A DNA stretch of 39,988 bases from Clostridiales bacterium (GTDB lineage Bacteria; Bacillota; Clostridia; Lachnospirales; Lachnospiraceae), in NCBI GenBank assembly GCA_029098165.1, contig JAQXNU010000081.1, positions 1-39,988 on the forward strand, read 5' to 3'. Below the pieces are notes generated by a model. That model saw only the letters and a list, made by a program, of their open reading frames with translations, searched no databases and was not told the origin of the DNA. The position numbers and the translations under genes were made by a program. The stretch's first letter is position 1; every line of letters starts with the position of its first letter. Positions 33,604 to 39,988 of this stretch are shown piece by piece.

Positions 33604-34956
33604 CTACATCTGAATCACAAAACAATTATATGCTCCTTTTCTCAGGTACTCTACCCTCCCACCATGTCTAGAAATGATGGTTTTTGCAATTGAAAGTCCC
33701 AGACCAGTTCCTCCAACGGAAGTTCTGGCTTCATCTCCTCGGACAAATGGATCAAATAAGCTCTTCGTAAGGCTCTCAGGAATCGGTGCTCCATCATCCA
33801 GAACCTCGATTCTTGCACTCAGGCTACAGGTAATCCCAATGTAATGTCCTGTCTGATTGTATTTCACTGCATTCGTAAGCAGATTGCCGATCACCCTTGT
33901 AAATAACTTTGCATCGACATTTACCTCTACCCTGTCTTCTGGAATCTGAATCTCGAAATCATATCCTCGATCTGTAATCTCATTATAATACTCCGCACAA
34001 ATCTCACGTAACAATTCACAAAGATCCAGCGTTTGTTTCTCCACTGTATACTCCAAACGATCCAGTTTCAACATCAGAAACATATCTTCCATCAGACTGC
34101 TGACACGATTTGCCTTAACGTCAATCATTGCATAAACTTTTTCTTTCTCCTCCTCCGGGACTAGATTGGACTGTAAAGCATTTGCATAGGATTTGATGGT
34201 TGAGATCGGTGTTTTTATATCATGGGATAAATCCAGCAGAAGTTGATTCTTTTTCCGCTCATTACACAATTTTTCTGCTTTTTCTTTCTCCAACCTCTCC
34301 ATCATAAGATTAAAGATATCCTTAATCTGTGCAAACTCTGCTTTGGCATCGAATATCAATCGGACTCCTTCCTCTCCCTGACGTACCCGTTCCATTCCGT
34401 CGGTCAGTTTCTTTAACGGTTTCTTAATCATTGAACTCAAATAATAACTCATCCCTATGCAAAGCAGCGCAAACAGACTCAGAAAAAGAACAATAAATAC
34501 TACATTCCAGACCGGAATTCCATTGACCAGGAAGGTAATATCGGTCTTGATCGTTTTCCTTGGTAGGATGGTAAGATAATAAAAGTCTTCTCCATTTTCT
34601 TGGCGATACTTCACAAAACCAAGATATTTAAGCGTTCTATCTTCCCACTGTGTCAGCTGCGTAAATTCATCCTTACGATAGACTTGTTTTTGATTCTGCT
34701 TCTCTCCCCAGGTTTGAATCACATGATAGTTATTATCCAGTTTTTCTACCCATCCGCCCAGTCTCTGGATTGCAGTGATATCATTTACTTCTCCGAATTC
34801 ATTTACGATGTCATATACATCAAACGATGGGAAATCTCTGCCTCCGATTCCATAAGCAACGGTGAAAAGACAGCCCATAAATATTACGATACTCAAAACA
34901 GTAAAGATTAAGAAACTGCCAATCAGCCTCTTAAAGATTCCTCCCTTATGGCGCAT
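33604..34956 (-). CDS. Sensor histidine kinase
   Basis: 450 residues. Two membrane segments (about 10-35 and 150-172) flank an extracellular domain of about 115 residues. A HAMP domain follows (SMIKKPLKKLTDGMERVRQGEEG). The phosphorylated histidine is in DLSHDIKTPISTIKSYANAL; the ATPase shows the N box (GNLLTNAVKYN), G1 (VLDDGAPIP) and G2 (GGTGLGLSIAKTI). Its ATG follows the regulator's TAG directly, so the two are coupled. It is the last gene of the ABC/protease/two-component operon and should sense what the transporter or protease deals with. A 78-base stretch of its ATPase region recurs at 31307-31384. Confidence 0.94.
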   Translation of the reverse strand: MRHKGGIFKRLIGSFLIFTVLSIVIFMGCLFTVAYGIGGRDFPSFDVYDIVNEFGEVNDITAIQRLGGWVEKLDNNYHVIQTWGEKQNQKQVYRKDEFTQLTQWEDRTLKYLGFVKYRQENGEDFYYLTILPRKTIKTDITFLVNGIPVWNVVFIVLFLSLFALLCIGMSYYLSSMIKKPLKKLTDGMERVRQGEEGVRLIFDAKAEFAQIKDIFNLMMERLEKEKAEKLCNERKKNQLLLDLSHDIKTPISTIKSYANALQSNLVPEEEKEKVYAMIDVKANRVSSLMEDMFLMLKLDRLEYTVEKQTLDLCELLREICAEYYNEITDRGYDFEIQIPEDRVEVNVDAKLFTRVIGNLLTNAVKYNQTGHYIGITCSLSARIEVLDDGAPIPESLTKSLFDPFVRGDEARTSVGGTGLGLSIAKTIISRHGGRVEYLRKGAYNCFVIQM

Positions 34957-35658
34957 CTACTTCACCTCTTTTTCGAACTTATAGCCAAGCCCCTTTATCG
35001 TCTTAATCCACTCTGGAGACTTTTGATTCAATTCAAGCTTAGCTCTAAGATTGCTCATATGTACCATGACTGTACTGTCATCTCCCAGATATTCCTCTTC
35101 CCATGCCGAATTAAAGATCTGTTGTTTGGTGAAGATTCTTCCCGGATTTGACATCAATAGTTTTAGTATCAAAAACTCTGTCTTCGTAAGGGTAATCTCA
35201 CTTCCGTCCCTTCTTAGAATTCCTTCTTGAATACTGAGGCAAAACGGTCCAATGCAAATATCCTCATTTACATCCTTTCTATCGCTTAAATAATCATAAT
35301 TTCTTCTAAGCTGTGCCTTAATTCTTGCCACCACTTCCATCGGATTATATGGTTTAGTGATATAATCATCGGCACCAAGTTCCAGTCCCAGAATCTTATC
35401 ATAATCTTCTCCACGTGCCGTACACATGATGGCAGGAATCTTACTAGTCTGCCGTATCTTTCGTAGAACACCAAAGCCATCCAGTTTCGGCATCATCACG
35501 TCCAGAAGTGCAAGATGTACCTTTTGTTCAGCAAAAATCTTCATTGCCTCTAACCCATCGGCAGCTTTCAACAATGTTATATTTTCTCTGATCAGATATA
35601 ACTCCAATGCGTCCAATAATTCCATTTCATCATCCGCTGCAAGCACGTAGTAATCCAT
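34957..35658 (-). CDS. OmpR/PhoB-family response regulator
   Basis: 233 residues from ATG 35658, which has GGGAGG at 5 bases; the track's extra 35 residues upstream belong to no family and overlap the protease gene's end. The receiver domain has its acidic pair (VLAADDEME), the phosphorylated aspartate in LALLDVMMPKLDG, the conserved T in MCTARGED and the K in YITKPYNP. The C-terminal winged helix (LTKTEFLILKLLMSNPGRIFTK ... GDDSTVMVHMSNLRAKL, then IKTIKGLGYKF) is complete. It is partnered with the adjacent kinase and probably controls this operon. Confidence 0.95.
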   Translation of the reverse strand: MDYYVLAADDEMELLDALELYLIRENITLLKAADGLEAMKIFAEQKVHLALLDVMMPKLDGFGVLRKIRQTSKIPAIMCTARGEDYDKILGLELGADDYITKPYNPMEVVARIKAQLRRNYDYLSDRKDVNEDICIGPFCLSIQEGILRRDGSEITLTKTEFLILKLLMSNPGRIFTKQQIFNSAWEEEYLGDDSTVMVHMSNLRAKLELNQKSPEWIKTIKGLGYKFEKEVK

Positions 35659-35695
35659 ACAATCCTCCCATCGGTATAAATCGAATACTATTCTT

Positions 35696-36670
35696 CTAAT
35701 TTGTAAATGAATCCACTCCATAAGTTTCATACAAAAGTTGTGTAAGACTGATGGAGTAATCATAACTTGATTTCCAATTCTTTGATAGCTCGTCTAACAA
35801 AAGACATTTTGCCATTCCCATGCTGTAGTATTTATGTGTTCCGTTCGAGTATTGACCAATTGGCATAAGATAATTTTCCTCATAAGCCGCTCTTCCATTT
35901 AACATCTCATATACTTTCGACTCCACATAATATGCAATCCCTTCGACACTCTCATAGTATTCCTCCATCGTCAGTATCTCTTCGGAAAGAAGGCTTCTTC
36001 TCTGTTCTTCTATCTTCTTATACTTTAGCACACAAGAAATCTTAGCGTCAATGGATTTAGCATTAACGGCCTGCAAAAGGCAATCCATTTCCTGCTGATA
36101 AAGAGTAACTACCTTCGCATTCTCATCAATTTCTCTAGATAAATCAGTAGATGCCTCATCTGCCTTCCCTTTCTTCATACGATTTAAGATCTGCTTCTCG
36201 TAATTTGTAAATTGCCATGCATGAGTTGCTTCGTGCCAGATTACCGTTGCCTGTTCCTCTTTTCCAAATTCCTGTTCCCCAAAGGTGAAGGTTTCCTTCT
36301 GAATTCCTGATACGGTATCCATCACCGACATCAGAGCATGAAATTTATCAATAGTCGGAATAATCACCTGGTAGATTCCATCCACTTCGTATGCAGTTCC
36401 TGCAATGATTCCCAATACTGGATCCTGCTTTTCCATATGTACCTCACCGTCTTGACTTGAAAATACATAATCATAGGTACCATCAAAGCATCGCACCGGA
36501 TAATCCTGTAATCTGAATTTCGGAAACGCAAGTTCATCCACTTGTGTCTGTAAGTTTAGTGCCAGCTCATAACTCTGACGATTGTCCGGATGGATTCCAT
36601 AACTGCCGGTAACCAGCGTGACAATAGTTAGAACAACACCAAGTGCTCCATAAATGAATCGACCTCTCAT
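35696..36670 (-). CDS. Membrane-anchored putative zinc metalloprotease (HEXXH)
   Basis: 324 residues. A single N-terminal hydrophobic segment (FIYGALGVVLTIVTLVTGSYG) suggests a signal anchor or export signal; the rest is outside the membrane. WHEATHAWQF near residue 148 is an HEXXH zinc motif, and about 90 residues later YYESVEGIAYYVESKVYE offers a glutamate third ligand, as in gluzincins. I know no named family. It is gene three of the operon: it starts 2 bases after the ABC permease stop (GGAGG at 7 bases) and is followed by the two-component genes at 37 bases. A peptide-processing or envelope-quality role is inferred from context only. Confidence 0.8.
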   Translation of the reverse strand: MRGRFIYGALGVVLTIVTLVTGSYGIHPDNRQSYELALNLQTQVDELAFPKFRLQDYPVRCFDGTYDYVFSSQDGEVHMEKQDPVLGIIAGTAYEVDGIYQVIIPTIDKFHALMSVMDTVSGIQKETFTFGEQEFGKEEQATVIWHEATHAWQFTNYEKQILNRMKKGKADEASTDLSREIDENAKVVTLYQQEMDCLLQAVNAKSIDAKISCVLKYKKIEEQRRSLLSEEILTMEEYYESVEGIAYYVESKVYEMLNGRAAYEENYLMPIGQYSNGTHKYYSMGMAKCLLLDELSKNWKSSYDYSISLTQLLYETYGVDSFTN

Positions 36671-36672
36671 CT

Positions 36673-37428
36673 CTAGGCCTCCTTTCTACGGAATACGAAA
36701 ATCCCCCAGGAAATGATATATATCGTAAGTACACTGACACAAATCGAATGAAATGAGATTGGCTTTCCTAGGATTACCTTCGCAGCCATCTGGGCATTTT
36801 CATTGAGATCCGGAAGAATTCGTAGCAAGAATCGAAATACCTTCTGACCAATTCCATCATTGGTCTGTACCAATAGGTTCAACAGACTGTGAAATACACC
36901 AGCAATCAATAGGATTGCACTCAGAACACCCGTCACAAAGCCAGGCAGTTTAATTGATATTACACTCGTAAATAAACTGATTATACTTGTGCTTAGCCCC
37001 ATCAGAAAAAATGCAGGAACAAGATACAATAACGCATTTACATGCCCCTCTTTGATGCAATAACCACTCAAAATAAGGAAGAATACGGATTGTGCGCCCA
37101 AGGATACTACTACATTGGCACAAGCCAACTGACCATGGTACTTAAGCTGTGAGATTCCCCGAATCCATACAAGATGGCTTGTTTTTCTCTCGTACTCATT
37201 TCGAATCGTACCCACGCTTAAAACCACCGCCAATACGCAACAGACAAAGTGAGTAACTGTCAAAAATACCACAACCACATTTTCATAATCTGTGATTATT
37301 TTTCCATTGATCGACAGGGACGAATTGTCGGAAGTTAGTAACATCAACACTGCCACTGCGATTCCTGCTATGATATACAATTCCTTACGCCTTAGCTTTT
37401 CTTTGATTGCTGTCATCATAATCTCCAT
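36673..37428 (-). CDS. ABC-2-type transporter permease
   Basis: 251 residues with six hydrophobic segments and a short cytosolic N-terminus (TAIKEKLRRKELYIIAGIAV). The first half contains the VLSVGTIRNEYERKTSHLVWIRG loop seen in ABC-2 permeases of the lantibiotic-immunity/Na+ export class. Its ATG overlaps the ATPase stop (TAATG), with GGAGGG at 8 bases, so both are translated together in the expected ratio. It should form a homodimer with the ATPase. Substrate unknown. Confidence 0.85.
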   Translation of the reverse strand: MEIMMTAIKEKLRRKELYIIAGIAVAVLMLLTSDNSSLSINGKIITDYENVVVVFLTVTHFVCCVLAVVLSVGTIRNEYERKTSHLVWIRGISQLKYHGQLACANVVVSLGAQSVFFLILSGYCIKEGHVNALLYLVPAFFLMGLSTSIISLFTSVISIKLPGFVTGVLSAILLIAGVFHSLLNLLVQTNDGIGQKVFRFLLRILPDLNENAQMAAKVILGKPISFHSICVSVLTIYIISWGIFVFRRKEA

Positions 37429-38108
37429 TATTCTATCCCTCCAACTGCCATAAGAAACAGACTCTCCAACGTCTCACCCTGTTTTAACTCTTCGTTACTC
37501 CAAACTCTTACGAGTTTCCCGTGCTTCATGATGATTCCACGATCACAGACACGCTCGATGTCATTTAAAATATGAGAATTCATCAGAATGGTCTTCCCTT
37601 GTTCTTTTAATCGGTTCAATAGGTTCATCATCTCGATTCGTCCTAAAGCATCCAATCCTGCCGTAGGCTCATCCAGAATCAGAAGACTTGGATTTCCAAG
37701 CATTGCCTGTGCCAACGCTAGACGTTGAAGCATTCCCTTGGAATAGTGCTTTACCTTTACAGAATCATTGCTTAATCCAACCAATTCAAGTAAATGTAAG
37801 ACTTCCGACTGACGTTTTTCTTTTGCGATGTTTTGAATTCCTGCGTAATACATTAGCACTTCCTGTCCTGTAAGAAATGGTGGGAAGTAAGGGGTCTCTG
37901 GAGAATAGCCAATGGTCACTCCTTTTTCTAATTGAATCAAGCCACTCTCTGGCTGAATTAAGCCAAGAATCATTTTTATGGTTGTCGTTTTCCCGGCGCC
38001 ATTGCTTCCTAACAGGGCAAATGCTTCTCCTTGGTTTACGCTGAAATCTAGGTGATCTACCACGCAATGGTTTTTATAGGATTTGACTAGTTGTTTGCAC
38101 TGTAGCAT
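37428..38108 (-). CDS. ABC transporter ATP-binding protein
   Basis: 226 residues, a single ATPase domain. Walker A GSNGAGKTT at 34-42, Q-loop region (IGYSPETPYFPPFLTGQEVLMYYAG), signature YSKGMLQRLALAQAM, Walker B LLILDEPTAGLD and the H-loop MNSHIL are all intact. It is of the drug/lantibiotic export (CcmA-like) type. First gene of the operon; ATG 38108 has AGGAGG at 8 bases. Confidence 0.95.
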   Translation of the reverse strand: MLQCKQLVKSYKNHCVVDHLDFSVNQGEAFALLGSNGAGKTTTIKMILGLIQPESGLIQLEKGVTIGYSPETPYFPPFLTGQEVLMYYAGIQNIAKEKRQSEVLHLLELVGLSNDSVKVKHYSKGMLQRLALAQAMLGNPSLLILDEPTAGLDALGRIEMMNLLNRLKEQGKTILMNSHILNDIERVCDRGIIMKHGKLVRVWSNEELKQGETLESLFLMAVGGIE

Positions 38109-38362
38109 TGAACTTACCTCCTTTTTTCTTTATTGTAGCGGGGTAAGATAAAGGAGGGATGAAGGGAAGTTAAAGATATTCTAAAGATGGGGTTGGATGA
38201 AAGGTGGAAGATAAGGACTAAGGTAGGACTAAACTTCTAATAATTATCTTAATTCACAAAAACGGTTAATTTTTATATAATATGGCATTCAATCCAAGAT
38301 GCAGTAGACGGATTTATAGGTGTCGGAAAAGTAAAATTGGCTTACAACTAAAATACACGAAG
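38109..38362. other. Intergenic region with the operon promoter zone
   Basis: No gene. On the minus strand TACAAT lies about 30 bases before the ATPase start and the purine/pyrimidine run TTAACTTCCCTTCATCCCTC just upstream lacks a clear -35; an activator-dependent promoter, such as one used by the operon's own regulator, would look like this. That is inference. Confidence 0.35.
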
Positions 38363-38395
38363 AAAAAGGCTATTCCTTCCTGGATTAGCCTTTTT
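38363..38395 (-). terminator. Terminator of the truncated chemoreceptor gene
   Basis: AAAAAGGCTA and TAGCCTTTTT form a 10-base stem around 13 bases, ending in TTTTTCTT on the minus strand, about 60 bases past the stop. It also has a T run on the plus strand. Confidence 0.72.
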
Positions 38396-38456
38396 CAAAT
38401 CAATTATTCCAAAACTATACAGTTTCACACTAGATCAATACCAGTTACTATTTGAT

Positions 38457-39641
38457 TTATAGTTGTGCATGCTCTGATTGGAACTCTGAGTTTGAGTCAG
38501 TAAATATGAATGATTCCAATTCTTTCTCCATTAATTCTATTGCTTCCTTCATTCTTTTCGTCTGTTGTCCACACATTGAAACTGTTTCTCTTAATTGGTT
38601 AACGGTTGCTGCCGTTTCCTCAGTACTTGCAGCATTTTCTTCTGCTATAGTTGCTAAACTCGACGTTCTTACTCCTAAATCATCCTTTAGTTTTTCGAGA
38701 AATTGTGATTTTTCTTGTGTTTGATTAATCTCTTTAAATATTTGTTGTATTTCAACTAGAAGTTGTTCAAATAGTTTTCTATTTTCTTCTAATTTGTTAT
38801 TTTGCTCTTCAATAATATCAGACACATGATCAATTACTTCTACACTTTGATTCGAGTTATTTACGAGTTGCTGCATATTACTATGTATCCTATTTACCGA
38901 TTCTGACGATTGCTCTGCTAACTTACGAATTTCATCAGCAACTACTGCAAATCCTTTTCCTGTCTCACCAGCTCTTGCTGCTTCAATAGCTGCGTTCAAC
39001 GATAAAAGATTCGTCTGTTTTGCTATATTATTGATTATTTCTAAAACCCTGCTAATTTCTTCTACAGAATTATTTGTAGCATTTGCTTTCTCCTTAACTG
39101 TCGTAAAAGAATGATATGTGTCTTTTCCTATTCCGTATAATTTTTCTAACATATCTTGCGCTGTTTCACTATATTCCTTCATCCGTTTAGAGCAGTCCTT
39201 CATGCTTTCAACGCATTTTACATTTTCTTCAATTGCTTTTGCCATAGCTTCAATATTCTCTGTTGCTAATTGTGTCTCCTGTGCTTGTGAAGTTGCCCCT
39301 CCTGCAATCTCTTCTACTGCATAATTAACATCGATCATGTTTTTTTCGATTTCTAAAAAGGATTCAGAAAAACAATCTGTATTAATATTTAATGTAGTAC
39401 AAGTTTCTTTTATCTGACTAATGGTAATTTTTAAAGTTTCTACTACTTTATATAAAGATTGTGTGATTACTCCTATCTCATCTTTTCTCTTACAATATTT
39501 CTGTGGCATATCTACCTTAATTTTATTTTGGGATAACAAGTTCAAATTTTCATTTACTTTCTTTATTCCTCTTGTTATTCCTCTTAAAATGAAATATGCC
39601 ATTATGAAGACAATTATAAATACCACATCTGCATTAAGCAT
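38457..39641 (-). CDS. Methyl-accepting chemotaxis protein lacking its sensor half
   Basis: 394 residues. A membrane segment ([14 protein letters not shown]) is followed by a HAMP domain ([20 protein letters not shown]) and a long coiled-coil signalling domain with the hairpin tip [41 protein letters not shown], which binds CheA and CheW. A normal receptor has an earlier membrane helix and an extracellular sensor. Here the frame stays open upstream (to 39749: the end of a sensor helix, then RQRIMLNAD) but without ATG, GTG or TTG. ATG 39641 has no ribosome site. So this is a 5'-truncated gene, cut right after the terminator of its left neighbour. Possibly not expressed. Confidence 0.75.
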   Translation of the reverse strand: MLNADVVFIIVFIMAYFILRGITRGIKKVNENLNLLSQNKIKVDMPQKYCKRKDEIGVITQSLYKVVETLKITISQIKETCTTLNINTDCFSESFLEIEKNMIDVNYAVEEIAGGATSQAQETQLATENIEAMAKAIEENVKCVESMKDCSKRMKEYSETAQDMLEKLYGIGKDTYHSFTTVKEKANATNNSVEEISRVLEIINNIAKQTNLLSLNAAIEAARAGETGKGFAVVADEIRKLAEQSSESVNRIHSNMQQLVNNSNQSVEVIDHVSDIIEEQNNKLEENRKLFEQLLVEIQQIFKEINQTQEKSQFLEKLKDDLGVRTSSLATIAEENAASTEETAATVNQLRETVSMCGQQTKRMKEAIELMEKELESFIFTDSNSEFQSEHAQL

Positions 39642-39764
39642 GATTCGTTGCCTAGCAGAAGAGATATACTGTGCTACTTCTGAAGTAATTGTACCATTAC
39701 CAGCTAAACGTGCTATATTCCTCCTTTCACCAACTATTAATGCAATAAATCATCGACCGTACAT

Positions 39765-39798
39765 AAAAAAGCTGCAAAGTAGAATGTACTCTGCAGCC
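39765..39798 (-). terminator. Terminator of the acyltransferase gene
   Basis: On the minus strand GGCTGCAGAGTA-CATTC-TACTTTGCAGC is followed by TTTTTT. An outer pair GACCGT/ACGGTC (39755-39806) encloses it. Confidence 0.85.
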
Positions 39799-39827
39799 GA
39801 ACGGTCATAAAAAGATATTATCTTTTC

Positions 39828-39988
39828 TTAGACTTCAAACTTTGAATCCCCGATCACACAGCCTTCTCCAATGTTGACGCCTGCTGCAATAACCACATTG
39901 CTGGCAATCCAACAGTTAGATCCTATGCTAATAGGCTTTCCATATTCATCATCATATATGGTTCCATCCTCTTTACATTTCATATTAC
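39828..39988 (-). CDS. Hexapeptide-repeat acyltransferase (C-terminal end only)
   Basis: The gene enters from the right edge; 52 codons are seen. EYGKPISIGSNCWIASNVVIAAGVNIGEGCVIG is a left-handed beta-helix of hexapeptide repeats, as in maltose/galactoside O-acetyltransferases and related LbH acetyltransferases. Normally AGSVVTKDIPPNSVAVGNPA or similar follows; here the protein ends after CVIG-DSKFEV, so the C-terminus is shortened by some 25 residues. A terminator stands 30 bases after the stop. Acceptor unknown. Confidence 0.75.
   Translation of the reverse strand, partial: NMKCKEDGTIYDDEYGKPISIGSNCWIASNVVIAAGVNIGEGCVIGDSKFEV

Noticed and set aside
35659-35763. 35-residue N-terminal extension of the response regulator
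   Set aside because: It overlaps the protease gene's end and has no ribosome site; ATG 35658 gives the canonical receiver start.

Overview
The window comes from a low-GC Gram-positive anaerobe, most likely a Lachnospiraceae-type Clostridium. The evidence is AT-rich DNA with strong AGGAGG ribosome sites, two T-box leaders, a superoxide reductase of the desulfoferrodoxin family, a membrane pyrophosphatase, a GH127 arabinofuranosidase, and a substrate-binding/GGDEF fusion. I found no tRNA, rRNA or CRISPR array. The species cannot be named from this sequence alone.

Layout, 1-9.4 kb: a TrpB2-type tryptophan synthase beta gene running off the left edge behind a Trp-type T-box; a DUF2268 putative zinc protease with a QueG-like iron-sulfur protein; an AbgT-family transporter; two GNAT acetyltransferases, one truncated; and a GH127 / AraC pair for arabinoside use. 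9.6-18.3 kb: a MATE transporter; an atypical methionyl-tRNA synthetase behind a Met-type T-box whose terminator contains the ribosome site; a bcp-yaaA peroxide-defence operon; a proton-pumping pyrophosphatase; and a lipoprotein. 18.3-25 kb: decayed DNA (a broken MATE gene joined to a BspA-like repeat fragment), an intact sugar-sensor/diguanylate cyclase, and a GNAT-lipoprotein-isomerase operon with a decayed second lipoprotein copy downstream.

25-30.8 kb: superoxide reductase, a large repetitive acidic and Pro/Gly-rich protein, a low-molecular-weight tyrosine phosphatase, a GNAT, a graveyard of mobile-element pieces (broken transposase, and a scrap of an integrative-element helicase), and a secreted Ig-like protein. 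30.8-33.6 kb: a highly rearranged stretch with a DUF2828 gene tail fused to a copied piece of the neighbouring histidine kinase, a TetR gene with a strong palindromic operator, a Kef-type antiporter whose natural start is followed by an amber codon, and a macrodomain stub. 33.6-38.1 kb: a tight five-gene operon (ABC ATPase, ABC permease, membrane-anchored HEXXH protease, response regulator, histidine kinase). The right end has a chemoreceptor lacking its sensor half and the tail of a hexapeptide acyltransferase.

The strongest candidates for something new are the ABC/protease/two-component operon, the repetitive DRW/collagen-like protein, the kinase-DUF2828 chimera, and the MetRS with a non-canonical KMSKS loop. 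Many genes here are truncated or chimeric, which suggests a fast-rearranging accessory region with a conserved core (metG, bcp, yaaA, hppA).
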